A DNA stretch of 64,000 bases. Source: JBBDYH01 sp040901795 (lineage in GTDB: Bacteria; Planctomycetota; Planctomycetia; Pirellulales; JALHPA01). Made by a program: the position numbers and the translations under genes. This document shows positions 9,069 through 18,042 of the stretch, in pieces. The stretch covers positions 62,001-126,000 of the forward strand of contig JBBDYH010000064.1 in assembly GCA_040901795.1 (NCBI GenBank), given 5' to 3'. Each line of letters begins with the position of its first letter. The first letter of the stretch is position 1. Under the pieces are notes generated by a model that was not told the origin of the DNA, did no database searches, and was given only the letters and a program-made list of their open reading frames with translations.

Positions 9069-9436
9069 GGAATACCGACCAATATAGCGGCTTTTGCGGT
9101 GCGTCGCTTCGGGCTCCTGTCAAAATGGCAATCCGTGTCGCGGACGAGTGGTTGGCGAACGCTACGTTAAGGGGCCATCTTTGATCTAACTTGTTGGAGT
9201 AATAGGTCTTATCGGAAACATCCTGTGTGAGTGGCACACACTTTGCCTTTACCAAGCAACGGCTAATTTGCGCCTGCCAAAGTGGCGACCGCCTAGGTGG
9301 CATCGTGTCAGACTATTGGCGGCATTGGCATCCTTTACGGCACACGCCGATCGACTCGCAAATCGTCGGGCTACAACGGCCCGATCTACGACTTCTCGAC
9401 TAGACGTTTTCCTGACCCACTCCGGAGGATTTCCCA
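9069..9436. promoter_or_regulatory. Intergenic region upstream of groEL1
   Basis: 368 nt between divergent genes, no credible coding frame. It must carry the promoter of the groE cluster. A short interrupted palindrome GTGTGAGTGGCACACAC lies near 9224, but the CIRCE consensus (TTAGCACTC with its inverted partner) is absent. A clear ribosome site GGAGGA precedes the GTG start at 9437. Confidence 0.45.
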
Positions 9437-11125
9437 GTGGCAAAAAAGATGGTGTTTGACGACGAAGCACGGCAGCCGTTGGCGGCCGGCGCGGCCAAGC
9501 TGGCACGTGCTGTGAAAAGCACGCTCGGCCCTCGCGGCCGCAACGCGGTGCTCGACAAGGGCTGGGGCTCCCCCAAGGTGACCAAAGACGGCGTCACCGT
9601 GGCCGAAGACATCGAGCTGGACGACCCGAACGAGAACCTCGGCGCGCAGTTGATCAAGGAAGCCGCCAGCAAGACGAACGATGTGGCCGGCGACGGCACG
9701 ACGACCGCCACCGTGCTTGGCGAGGCGATCTTCAGGGAAGGCCTCAAGATGATCGCCGCCGGGGCCGACCCGATGGCGCTCTCGCGCGGGATCAACAAGG
9801 CGGTGGAGACCGTCTCGGAGAACATCCGCAAGATGGCGACTCCGATCAGCGACAAGAACAAGAAAGAGATTCAACAGATCGCCACGATAGCCGGGAACAA
9901 CGATCCGACAATTGGTGCGGTTCTGGCCGACGCGTTCCTCAAGGTCGGCAAGAACGGCGTGATCACGGTGGAAGAAGGGAAACAGTCGGAGACGACCGTC
10001 GATGTCGTCGAAGGCATGCAGTTCGATCGTGGCTTTCTCTCGCCTCACTTCGTGACGAATCAGGACGAGCAGACCGTTGAGCTGGAGAATGCGTACGTCT
10101 TGATCTATGAGGAAAAAATCTCGAGCGCCAAGAACCTCGTGCCCCTGTTGGAAGCGATCAGCAAGTCGGGCAAGCCGCTGTTGATCATTGCCGAGGACGT
10201 CGAGGGTGAGGCGCTGGCGACGCTGGTAGTCAATAAGATGCGCGGGATCTTGCAAGTCTGTGCGGTGAAGGCGCCCGGTTATGGCGACCGCCGCAAGGCC
10301 ATGCTGGGCGATCTGGCAGTGCTCACTAGTGGCACGGCGATCTTCAAGGACCTGGGTATTTCGCTCGACGCGGTGAAGCTCTCCGATCTTGGTCGCGCCA
10401 AGAAGTTCCGCATCACGTCAGAAGAGACGACGGTGGTCGGCGGCACGGGTAAGAAGGAAGAGATTGAAGGCCGTGCCGAGCAGATCCGCAAGGAAATCGA
10501 AAACACCGACAGCGACTACGACCGCGAGAAGCTGCAAGAGCGGCTGGCGAAGCTGGCCGGTGGTGTGGCGCAGATCAACGTCGGCGCCGCGACCGAAACC
10601 GAAATGAAGGAGCGCAAGTTCCTGATCGACGACGCCAAGAGCGCCACCAAGGCCGCTCTGGAAGAGGGCATTGTGCCCGGCGGCGGCGTGGCGTTGCTGC
10701 GCAGCGAAAAGGCTCTTGACAGCCTGAAACTCGAAGGTGATGAGGCGCTGGGCGTCCAGATCATTCGGGAAGTCTTGCACTATCCGTTGGAGTGCATCGC
10801 CGACAATGCCGGTGTCGATGGCGCCGTGGTCGTCAATCGCGTGCGCCAGATGAAAGGGAAGAGCGACGGTTACGATGCTGACCGAGATCAGTACACGGAT
10901 CTTGTCGCGGCGGGCATTATCGATCCGGCCAAAGTGGTCCGGATCGCGCTCCAAAACGGGGCCAGCGTCGCCGCGCTGTTACTGACCACCGAGTCGTTGA
11001 TCACCGACATCCCGTCCGAAGAGAAAGACGACCATGATCACGGCGGCCACGACCACGGTATGGGCGGAATGGGTGGCATGGGCGGCGGCATGGGCGGAAT
11101 GGGTGGCATGGGCGGGATGATGTAA
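9437..11125 (+). CDS. groEL: Chaperonin GroEL (copy 1, His/Gly-Met tail)
   Basis: ATP-driven folding chamber subunit. Full chaperonin architecture: KSTLGPRGRNAVLDKGWG, VTKDGVTVAEDIEL, AGDGTTTATVL in the equatorial domain, apical domain in the middle, and GGGVALLR late. The 562-residue chain ends in a His/Asp-rich patch (HDHGGHDHG) followed by a GGM-repeat tail, the usual flexible GroEL C-terminus. Start is GTG 9437 with GGAGGA upstream. It is followed by groES and then a second groEL, so one cluster supplies two distinct rings. Confidence 0.97.
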   Translation: MAKKMVFDDEARQPLAAGAAKLARAVKSTLGPRGRNAVLDKGWGSPKVTKDGVTVAEDIELDDPNENLGAQLIKEAASKTNDVAGDGTTTATVLGEAIFREGLKMIAAGADPMALSRGINKAVETVSENIRKMATPISDKNKKEIQQIATIAGNNDPTIGAVLADAFLKVGKNGVITVEEGKQSETTVDVVEGMQFDRGFLSPHFVTNQDEQTVELENAYVLIYEEKISSAKNLVPLLEAISKSGKPLLIIAEDVEGEALATLVVNKMRGILQVCAVKAPGYGDRRKAMLGDLAVLTSGTAIFKDLGISLDAVKLSDLGRAKKFRITSEETTVVGGTGKKEEIEGRAEQIRKEIENTDSDYDREKLQERLAKLAGGVAQINVGAATETEMKERKFLIDDAKSATKAALEEGIVPGGGVALLRSEKALDSLKLEGDEALGVQIIREVLHYPLECIADNAGVDGAVVVNRVRQMKGKSDGYDADRDQYTDLVAAGIIDPAKVVRIALQNGASVAALLLTTESLITDIPSEEKDDHDHGGHDHGMGGMGGMGGGMGGMGGMGGMM

Positions 11126-11130
11126 ACGAG

Positions 11131-11181
11131 AATGACCATGACCAAATAAGAATGGCGAACGACCTTTGGTCATTGGTCATT
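11131..11181. repeat. Inverted repeat between groEL1 and groES
   Basis: The arms AATGACCATGACCAAA and TTTGGTCATTGGTCATT lie in the groEL1-groES spacer and may fold into a hairpin. This could set the stoichiometry of groEL1 relative to the downstream genes. Confidence 0.6.
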
Positions 11182-11255
11182 AAGGAGTTGGTCATTCGGG
11201 AACTCGAATCAAACGAACCATTTTACAAAGACCAATAATAAGAAGGATTTCGAAC

Positions 11256-11552
11256 ATGGCAGCTAAACTTCGTCCGTTGGATGATCGCGTCGTGGTGGAA
11301 CCGGTGGAAGCGGAGGAAACGACGGCAGGCGGCATTGTGTTGCCGGACACTGCCAAGGAAAAGCCGCAGCGCGGCACGGTGCGGGCCATTGGCCCGGGCC
11401 GCCTGCTCGACAACGGCAATCGAGCCGATCTGTCGGTGTCCGTGGGCGATGTGGTGATTTACGGCAAGTACTCAGGCAGCGACATCGAAGTCGACGGGCA
11501 GGAAGTGAAAATCCTTCGCGAGACCGACATTCTGGCGAAGGTCTTGGCGTAA
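11256..11552 (+). CDS. groES: Co-chaperonin GroES
   Basis: Heptameric lid of the GroEL chamber. The 98-residue sequence has LRPLDDRVVVEPVEAEE at the start, a mobile loop with ETTAGGIVLPDTAKEKPQ, GTVRAIGPGR, GDVVIYGKYSG and ILRETDILAKV. ATG 11256 is preceded by AAGGA. It is the only groES here and is shared by flanking groEL1 and groEL2. Confidence 0.97.
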   Translation: MAAKLRPLDDRVVVEPVEAEETTAGGIVLPDTAKEKPQRGTVRAIGPGRLLDNGNRADLSVSVGDVVIYGKYSGSDIEVDGQEVKILRETDILAKVLA

Positions 11553-11608
11553 CGATTCGGTCTTATCCTAAGACATTCCACCCACAAACAATCGCAGGTG
11601 CAAATACC

Positions 11609-13228
11609 GTGGCTAAACAATTACTCTTCGAAGACCCGGCTCGCGCAAAGATGCTTAAGGGCGTCGAAAAACTGGCCGACGCCGTGGCGGTGACCATGGG
11701 CCCGACCGGCCGCAATGTGATTATCGCCAAGTCGTTTGGCGGACCGACCGTGACCAAGGACGGTGTGACCGTCAGTAAAGAAATCGAGTTGGAAGACCCT
11801 TTTGAAAACATGGGGGCCAAGCTCGTCAACGAAGTGGCCAGCAAAACGAGCGACGTGGCCGGCGACGGCACGACGACCGCAACGGTGCTGGCACGCGCGA
11901 TTTTCAAAGAGGGCATCCGCAGCGTCGCGCGTGGCGCCAATTCGATGGCGGTGCGGCGCGGCATTGAGCGAGCCGTCGATGCGGCGGTCGCGCATCTCCA
12001 GAGCATGGCCAAGCCGGTGTCGAAGAAGGACGAGATCGCTCAGGTGGGCGCGATCAGCGCCAACAGCGACATGGAGATTGGTAACCTGCTGGCCGACGCA
12101 ATGGAGAAGGTCGGCAAGGACGGCGTGATCACCGTCGAGGAAGGCAAGCAGATCGAGACCACGTTGGAGCTGGTCGAAGGGATGCAGTTCGACAAGGGCT
12201 TTATCTCGCCGTACTTCATCAACAAGCCGGCCGAAATGGAGTGCCAACTGCAAGACGCCTATATCCTGATCCATGAGAAAAAGATCAGCAACCTGCGCGA
12301 GCTGATTCCGCTATTGGAGCAGACCGCTCAATCGGCTAAGCCGCTGTTGATCATCGCCGAGGACATCGAAGGCGAGGCGCTGACGGCGCTCGTGGTCAAT
12401 AAGCTCCGCGGCGTGCTCAATGTTTGCGCGGTCAAAGCGCCTGGCTTCGGCGACCGCCGCAAGGCCATGCTCGGCGACATTGCCACCTTGACCGGCGGCA
12501 CGCTGATCAGCGAGGACCTGGGCCTGAAGCTGGAGAGCTTGAATCTCAGCCATCTCGGCCGCGCCAAGCAGATCACCGTCAATAAGAACGACACCACGAT
12601 CGTGCAGGGCGCCGGCAAGCAAAACGAGATCCAAGCGCGGATCCAGCAGATCAAGAACCAGATCGAGGCCACCGAGAGCGAGTACGACAAGGAAAAGTTC
12701 CAAGAGCGGCTGGCCAAGCTGACCGGCGGCGTGGCGATCATTTCCGTGGGCGCCGGCACCGAGACGGAGATGAAGCAGAAGAAAGCCCGCGTCGAAGACG
12801 CGCTGCATGCAACCCGTGCGGCGGTCGAAGAGGGCATTCTACCCGGCGGCGGCGTGGCGCTGCTGCGTTGCCGTGAAGCGGTCGAAAAGGTACGTACCTC
12901 GGCCAAGGGGGACGAGAAGATCGGCGTCGAGATTGTGCTCGATGTGCTCGATTCGCCGCTCAAGCAGATCGCCAACAATTGCGGCACCGATGGCAGCGTA
13001 GTCGCCGACGAAGTCAGCCAGAAGCCGACCAACGTCGGCTACGACGCCAACAAAGGCGAATACGTCGATATGTACAAGGCGGGAATTATCGACCCGGTGA
13101 AGGTCGTTCGAACCGCACTGTCAAACGCGGCCAGCATCGCGGCCTTGATGCTCAGCACCGAGACGATGGTCACCAATATCGACAAAGAGGATAAGGGACG
13201 CGGTCGCATCGAGAGCGTCGTGCGGTAG
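11609..13228 (+). CDS. groEL: Chaperonin GroEL (copy 2, no GGM tail)
   Basis: Second chaperonin subunit, 539 residues from GTG 11609, with all core motifs (TMGPTGRNVIIAKSFGG, AGDGTTTATVLARAI, APGFGDRRKAMLGD, GGGVALLR). Unlike copy 1 it ends in DKEDKGRGRIESVVR, without a His patch or a Gly-Met tail. The two copies differ throughout, so this is an old duplication rather than a recent one. Tail-less copies in other multi-GroEL bacteria are generally thought to handle special substrates; that is inference here. The hairpin just after the stop probably ends the groE unit. Confidence 0.96.
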   Translation: MAKQLLFEDPARAKMLKGVEKLADAVAVTMGPTGRNVIIAKSFGGPTVTKDGVTVSKEIELEDPFENMGAKLVNEVASKTSDVAGDGTTTATVLARAIFKEGIRSVARGANSMAVRRGIERAVDAAVAHLQSMAKPVSKKDEIAQVGAISANSDMEIGNLLADAMEKVGKDGVITVEEGKQIETTLELVEGMQFDKGFISPYFINKPAEMECQLQDAYILIHEKKISNLRELIPLLEQTAQSAKPLLIIAEDIEGEALTALVVNKLRGVLNVCAVKAPGFGDRRKAMLGDIATLTGGTLISEDLGLKLESLNLSHLGRAKQITVNKNDTTIVQGAGKQNEIQARIQQIKNQIEATESEYDKEKFQERLAKLTGGVAIISVGAGTETEMKQKKARVEDALHATRAAVEEGILPGGGVALLRCREAVEKVRTSAKGDEKIGVEIVLDVLDSPLKQIANNCGTDGSVVADEVSQKPTNVGYDANKGEYVDMYKAGIIDPVKVVRTALSNAASIAALMLSTETMVTNIDKEDKGRGRIESVVR

Positions 13229-13234
13229 GCTCCT

Positions 13235-13259
13235 CGTGCCGAGGCTCTGCCTCGGCACG
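13235..13259. terminator. Hairpin after groEL2
   Basis: A perfect stem, CGTGCCGAGGC / GCCTCGGCACG, with a TCT loop directly follows the groEL2 stop. There is no T-tract, so it may be a REP-type or Rho-assisted end rather than a classical terminator. Confidence 0.55.
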
Positions 13260-13447
13260 CACTGTACCGCAGGCTCCGCCTGCCGGAAACCGAAGCGCGG
13301 AAACAGGAGAAACCTGCGGCTTTCCGCCGTGAACTTGGCGGCTGCCACAACGTACAATTGACAGAACCGCCACGGGCCATTCCGGCAGCCGGGATGGCCC
13401 GCTTGCGGCGCTGCCGACGATGACGCTTAGAGATTCGAACACCCGCC

Positions 13448-14578
13448 ATGGCGACGATGGCCGAAAAACGAGACTATTACGAGGTCCTGGGTGTGGCTCG
13501 CACGGCCACCGCCAAGGAGCTTGCGGACGCATATCGCAAGTTGGCCATCAAGTATCACCCGGACAAAAACCCGGGTAACGAGGACGTCATTGCGCACTTC
13601 AAGGAGGCGGCTGAGGCGTTCGAGATCCTCAACGACCCCGAGAAGCGGGCGCGATACGATCGCTACGGGCATGCTGGAGTTGAGGGCGGCGCGCATTTTC
13701 ACGACATTAACGACATCTTTTCCGCGTTCGGCGACATCTTCGGCGGCGGCGTCTTCGGTGACATCTTCGGCGGCGGCCGCGGAGGTCGCCGTGTCCGTAA
13801 AGGCGCCGACGTAGGAACGCAGGTCACACTCGACTTGCTGGAAGCCGCGCGCGGCGTCACGAAGTCGGTTCAATTCGAACGTCACGAGCGCTGCCAAGAA
13901 TGTCACGGCTCGGGCGCTCGGCCGGGGACGAAACCACAGCCGTGTAACTACTGTGGCGGCCGCGGCCAGGTCGTTCAGTCATCGGGTGTGTTCCGGGTGC
14001 AAACAACCTGTCCGGTTTGCCACGGTGAAGGCACGGTTATCAAGGATCCATGCGCCAAGTGTAGTGGAAACGGCGTAGTCGGGCGTCGCGTCAAGCGTGA
14101 TGTTGTTATTCCGGCCGGTGTCGATCATCAAATGCGTGTCCGGCTGGCCGGCGAAGGAGAGCCGAGTCCCAACGGCGGCCCCCCCGGCGACGCCTACGTG
14201 TTGATCGAAATACGCGACCATCCGCTGTTCCAGCGCGAAGGGAACCACCTGATCTGTCGCGTGCCGATCACGTATGCGCAGGCGGCTCTTGGTGCGTCGG
14301 TCGAAGTTCCGACGCTCGATGGCCCAGATACTATCGACATTCCGGCCGGGACGCAGCCGGGCGATGTATTCAAGCTGCGTGGCCGCGGCATGTCCGATCC
14401 GCGTGGCCGCGGAAAGGGGGACTTGCTCGTGCAAGTGAACCTGGATGTTCCGAAAAAGCTCTCGCCCCGCGAAAACGAGCTGCTGCGCGAATTGGCGAAG
14501 GAGGAAAACACCAACGTCAGCCCGCATCGGAAGACATTTTTAGAGCGACTCAAGAATTATCTGGTGCCTAGCGAGTGA
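13448..14578 (+). CDS. dnaJ: Chaperone DnaJ
   Basis: Hsp40 co-chaperone stimulating DnaK. The J domain spans residues ~8-75 with the essential HPD motif (KYHPDKNPG). A Gly/Phe-rich linker repeats GDIFGGG. A zinc domain has four CxxCxGxG-type motifs (CQECHGSG, CNYCGGRG, CPVCHGEG, CAKCSGNG), followed by the two beta-barrel peptide-binding domains. 376 residues is normal. ATG 13448 is used; ATG 13457 is a possible internal start. It opens a stress unit with grpE, fmdB and yacG; dnaK is not in the window. Confidence 0.96.
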   Translation: MATMAEKRDYYEVLGVARTATAKELADAYRKLAIKYHPDKNPGNEDVIAHFKEAAEAFEILNDPEKRARYDRYGHAGVEGGAHFHDINDIFSAFGDIFGGGVFGDIFGGGRGGRRVRKGADVGTQVTLDLLEAARGVTKSVQFERHERCQECHGSGARPGTKPQPCNYCGGRGQVVQSSGVFRVQTTCPVCHGEGTVIKDPCAKCSGNGVVGRRVKRDVVIPAGVDHQMRVRLAGEGEPSPNGGPPGDAYVLIEIRDHPLFQREGNHLICRVPITYAQAALGASVEVPTLDGPDTIDIPAGTQPGDVFKLRGRGMSDPRGRGKGDLLVQVNLDVPKKLSPRENELLRELAKEENTNVSPHRKTFLERLKNYLVPSE

Positions 14579-14713
14579 GTAGAGTTCGGAATGCGGAGTG
14601 CGGAGTGCGGAATTGTTTAGCAGTCGGCGGAACGCCGACGTAGGACACCGAACGCGACTTGCCACATCCTAAGCCGAGGCTGAACGCGTTTGCGTTACCG
14701 CAAAAGGACGATC

Positions 14714-15295
14714 ATGGCGGAGAAGAAAAAAGATACACAGGCTGCCGATGGCCGGTCTGAAGCGCAGACCAACGGTGTGCCGCCAAACGAAGCCGAGACG
14801 TCAAACGACGTGTTCGATGGCGCAACTGGGGCGCACAGCGACGAACTGGAGCAGCTTCGCTCCCAGGCCACAGAAGCCCAAGAGCGGTACCTGCGCAGCC
14901 AGGCGGAACTGGAGAATACCCGCAAGCGACTGCGGCGCGAAATGGACGACGAGCGCCGCTACGCCGAGCTGCCGCTGTTGGCCGACCTGTTGCCGGTAAT
15001 CGATAACGTTGATCGGGCCATCGAAGCCGCCGAGAAGAACGCCGATGCCGCAACGCTGTTGGCGGGCTTCAAGATGGTCTCCCAACAGTTGAACAACGTC
15101 TTCGACAAGCATCACTGTCAGCCGATTCAAGCTGAAGGGCAGCCATTCGACCCGGCGGTCCACCAGGCGATCATGCAACAGTCGAGCGCGGACCATCCGG
15201 ACAACACCGTGATCGCCGTTGGCCAGAATGGCTACACGCTTTATGACCGCGTGGTACGTCCGGCGCAGGTCGTGGTTTCGAAGAAAACAGAATAA
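14714..15295 (+). CDS. grpE: Nucleotide exchange factor GrpE
   Basis: Releases ADP from DnaK. The acidic N-terminus is followed by a long coiled coil (RSQAELENTRKRLRRE), the central LPLLADLLPVIDNVDRAIEAA segment and the C-terminal beta domain with HQAIMQQ and GYTLYDRVVRPAQVVVSK. ATG 14714 follows AAAGGA and is preferred over the in-frame TTG 14690. 193 residues. Placed directly after dnaJ, consistent with one heat-shock unit. Confidence 0.95.
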   Translation: MAEKKKDTQAADGRSEAQTNGVPPNEAETSNDVFDGATGAHSDELEQLRSQATEAQERYLRSQAELENTRKRLRREMDDERRYAELPLLADLLPVIDNVDRAIEAAEKNADAATLLAGFKMVSQQLNNVFDKHHCQPIQAEGQPFDPAVHQAIMQQSSADHPDNTVIAVGQNGYTLYDRVVRPAQVVVSKKTE

Positions 15296-15334
15296 GACCT
15301 CCGATACAAAGACATCGTTTATTATTAGACGCTT

Positions 15335-15676
15335 ATGCCAACCTACGATTACCTCTGCGATGCCTGCGATCACAAGTTCGAGCTCTTCCAGTCGATCACC
15401 GAGCCGATGAAGAAGAAGTGCCCGGAATGCAAGAAGCCCAAGCTGCGACGGCTGTTTGGGACCGGCGCGGCGATCATGTTCAAAGGCTCCGGCTTCTATA
15501 TCACCGATTATCGCAGCGAGGGCTACAAGAAGAGCGCCTCGGAAGACAAGCCCGCGTCTTCCAACGGCTCGTCCGACCCGAAGTCGAGCGGCGAGACGAA
15601 AAGCGAGAACAAGGCCGCCAAGTCGGAGTCTACGGCTACCGACAAGTCGCCGTCGAAAAGCAAGAAGAGCAAATAA
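15335..15676 (+). CDS. FmdB-type zinc-ribbon protein
   Basis: Small putative regulatory protein. Residues 1-42 (MPTYDYLCDACDHKFELFQS... KKKCPECKKPKLRRLFG) form the FmdB zinc ribbon with two CxxC pairs, then FKGSGFYITDYRS, the conserved second half. The remaining ~50 residues are a low-complexity Lys/Ser/Glu tail ending KSPSKSKKSK. The family is named for regulation of a formamidase; the real role is unclear. It lies between grpE and yacG. Confidence 0.88.
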   Translation: MPTYDYLCDACDHKFELFQSITEPMKKKCPECKKPKLRRLFGTGAAIMFKGSGFYITDYRSEGYKKSASEDKPASSNGSSDPKSSGETKSENKAAKSESTATDKSPSKSKKSK

Positions 15677-15702
15677 TCACGAATGCCTTGCCTCATCGGC
15701 CC

Positions 15703-15891
15703 ATGCCTGTCCTCCTCTGCCCTGTTTGCGATCAGCCAATTAATCCCCAGACGTCGCCGCCGCTGCCTTTTTGCTGCGATCGCTGCAGGCAGATCGACTT
15801 GGGCCGCTGGCTAGACGAGCGTTACGGGCTACCGTACGAACGGCCGTTCGACGCCGAGGACGCGGAAGAAAGACTGCCGGAGAAGGATTGA
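15703..15891 (+). CDS. yacG: DNA gyrase inhibitor YacG-like zinc protein
   Basis: A 62-residue protein (MPVLLCPVCDQPI...) with the YacG zinc signature: CPVC followed ~14 residues later by CCDRC, then RQIDLGRWLDERYGLP. In E. coli YacG binds GyrB and blocks gyrase activity. It starts at ATG 15703, 26 nt after the fmdB stop, inside a longer open frame whose upstream part is out of phase with fmdB and not real. The acidic C-terminus (FDAEDAEERLPEKD) matches the family. Confidence 0.88.
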   Translation: MPVLLCPVCDQPINPQTSPPLPFCCDRCRQIDLGRWLDERYGLPYERPFDAEDAEERLPEKD

Positions 15892-16021
15892 GCCTAGTCG
15901 GACGCTGTGGCGTTCCACAGTACCGGCTGCTGGATACTGTTATTGCGTCAGAATTGGCGCAATCTATAATTGCCGACGTTCGCTCTACTCCCCAGCTTAA
16001 CGCTTTTCTAAGGGACCCGGC

Positions 16022-17296
16022 ATGGTCGATCAGGGCCGCTTGCGTGAGATTTCGTGGCAGGAATTATTCCCCTGGCTCCGCATCGTGTCGGCCTTGAGGC
16101 TGGCGCTTTCGCCATCCCTCTTGGCGCTGGGTGCGATTGGCATTCTGGCAACCATCGCCGGCTGGAGCGCGATCGGAAGGCTGTATTCGGAGAGCGAAAA
16201 CGACACCGCGCAGGCGATCGCTGCGGATGTCGGCGATTGGCCGTGGGAAGAGGCGCTGCCTAATCTCGGCCTGCCAGACGATGTCGAGGACATCTACGTG
16301 AGCCCGTTCCTCGGAGCTTGGCGGACGTTGAGCGACCCCTTTGCCCGGATGTTCGACGCGGACCTGACGTTCGTTCCCTTCACGCTGTTGCTGCTCTTGG
16401 CATTCTGGGCGTTGTTGGTCTGGTCGCTATTTGGGGCCGCGATTACACGAATTGCCGCGGTGGCGCTTGCGCGCGGCGACCGCTTAGGTTTTCGCGCCGG
16501 GCTGGCACACGGCATTCGCCGCTGGCCGCTTTATTTTGGAGCCGCGGCGATTCCGCTGGTGGGCGTGTTTGTGATCGCCATCCCACTGTTGTTGCTGGGG
16601 CTGTTGATGCAGCTCGATTTCTTTGTGTTCCTGGGCAGCTTGATTTGGCCGTTGGCGTTGTTGGCCGGATTTGTGATGGCTCTGTTGCTGGTCGGCCTGT
16701 TTGTGGGCTGGCCCTTGATGTGGGCGACGATCAGCGTCGAAGCCACGGACCCGTTCGATGCGCTCAGCCGCTCGTACTCCTATGCTTTTCACCGGCCGAT
16801 CCGCTATTTGTTCTATGTGATTGTGGCCGCAGTGCTCGCCTTGTTGGGATGGTTGATCGTGGCGCTGTTCGCCCATCTGATCATCGAATTGAGCTATTGG
16901 GCTCTCAGCCTGGGCGCGACGGCCGATCAAGTGCAAAAAATCCGCACGGCGGGCGCCTTTGTGACCAGCACGGCCGAACGAACGGGCGACTGGGATATGT
17001 TCACGATTGGCGCGAGCATCATCGGCTTCTGGCATGCCTGCGTGAAGACCCTGGCCATCGGCTTTTTCTTCAGCTACCTCTGGTCGGCGGCCACGGCGAT
17101 CTACTATGTGCTCCGCAAGGACGAGGACGGCACGGAAACGAGCGAAGTGACGTACGAAGACGCCGGCGACGTGCGCGGGTTGCCGCCGCTGTCGGCCGAT
17201 GCGTTGGGCGTTCCGGCGGTCAGCGATATGCCGCCTTCGACCGCTGCCACGCCGCTGCCGCCGGCGGAACCGCCGCCAACTTCGCCGGGACCATGA
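16022..17296 (+). CDS. Conserved integral membrane protein
   Basis: A 424-residue polytopic protein with about six to seven hydrophobic segments (around residues 27-47, 117-145, 166-195, 200-240, 265-295 and 340-360). A stretch near residue 235, GWPLMWATISVEATDPFDAL, followed by SRSYSYAFHRPIRY, looks like the conserved core. The last ~50 residues are acidic and Pro-rich (TPLPPAEPPPTSPGP), probably cytoplasmic. I recognise the general planctomycete style but no functional family. It starts at ATG 16022. Confidence 0.75.
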   Translation: MVDQGRLREISWQELFPWLRIVSALRLALSPSLLALGAIGILATIAGWSAIGRLYSESENDTAQAIAADVGDWPWEEALPNLGLPDDVEDIYVSPFLGAWRTLSDPFARMFDADLTFVPFTLLLLLAFWALLVWSLFGAAITRIAAVALARGDRLGFRAGLAHGIRRWPLYFGAAAIPLVGVFVIAIPLLLLGLLMQLDFFVFLGSLIWPLALLAGFVMALLLVGLFVGWPLMWATISVEATDPFDALSRSYSYAFHRPIRYLFYVIVAAVLALLGWLIVALFAHLIIELSYWALSLGATADQVQKIRTAGAFVTSTAERTGDWDMFTIGASIIGFWHACVKTLAIGFFFSYLWSAATAIYYVLRKDEDGTETSEVTYEDAGDVRGLPPLSADALGVPAVSDMPPSTAATPLPPAEPPPTSPGP

Positions 17297-17319
17297 CGAC
17301 GGTGGATCGAACTTTTCGC

Positions 17320-17343
17320 GTAGCCGAAGTCGCCAGACTTTGG
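17320..17343. repeat. Half copy of the type 1 palindromic repeat
   Basis: GTAGCCGAAGTCGCCAGACT matches the left arm of the element at 1735-1804; the right arm is missing. It is in the spacer between the membrane protein and rsfS. Confidence 0.6.
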
Positions 17344-17477
17344 CAAACTGGCACTGGAATGCCGCCGCCGGGCGAATAGAATGACAACAAAGCGTTCCAA
17401 ACGGCTTAGCGTCTGCCGAGGCCGGTTCGCTTGCCGGTTTTTCTACCCGCTTCGCGAGAAACAAGTTGGCAAATTCG

Positions 17478-17885
17478 ATGGCAGGTCGACCGGCTGCCGC
17501 GTCAGAACGCCCCGACCATAGTCGAGAGCTCGCGCTGACCGCGGCGCGCATCGCCGATGAGAATCGTGGGCGCGACATCGTCATTCTCGACATGCGCCAG
17601 CTCACCTCGGTGTTCGACTATTTTGTGATCGCCAGCGGCTCTAGCGTGCGTCAGCTCCACGCGATCAGCGACGAAATCGAGCTGGCCGTGAAGAATTCGC
17701 TCGGCGACCGTAAGCTGGGCCGCGAGGGCTACATCGAAGGGGGCTGGGTGCTGATCGACTATGGCGATGTGGTGGTGCACCTGTTCGACGACAAGGCGCG
17801 CGACTACTATGGTCTCGAGGATCTCTGGGGCGACGCCAGCCGCATCCCGTTCACGCCGGAGTTGAGCGTGCGATCGGAAGAGTGA
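17478..17885 (+). CDS. rsfS: Ribosomal silencing factor RsfS (Iojap)
   Basis: Binds ribosomal protein uL14 and blocks subunit joining when nutrients are short. Conserved motifs: DIVILDMRQLTSVFDYFVIASGSS (split here as DIVILDMRQLTSV and DYFVIASG), HAISDEIE, GYIEGGWVLIDYGDVVVHLF and YGLEDLWGDA. 135 residues from ATG 17478; an in-frame TTG lies 12 nt upstream. Often placed next to nadD and obg in other bacteria, but not here. Confidence 0.93.
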   Translation: MAGRPAAASERPDHSRELALTAARIADENRGRDIVILDMRQLTSVFDYFVIASGSSVRQLHAISDEIELAVKNSLGDRKLGREGYIEGGWVLIDYGDVVVHLFDDKARDYYGLEDLWGDASRIPFTPELSVRSEE

Positions 17886-18042
17886 TTCGATGAAGGCGAC
17901 GGCTTTATAGAGAATTCCGCGACGACCTGATTTTTCCTCCGGCCGCTTGACCCCGGTTTCGGCCGCATGCTATAAGCGCATCCGGGGTTCGCTTTGCCCC
18001 AGGATGCCTCACGCTTCACCTCCGCATGGCGACAACGAGAGT

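Noticed and set aside
9069..9436. A CIRCE-like operator upstream of groEL1
   Set aside because: Only a short GTGTG...CACAC palindrome exists; the TTAGCACTC arms are absent.
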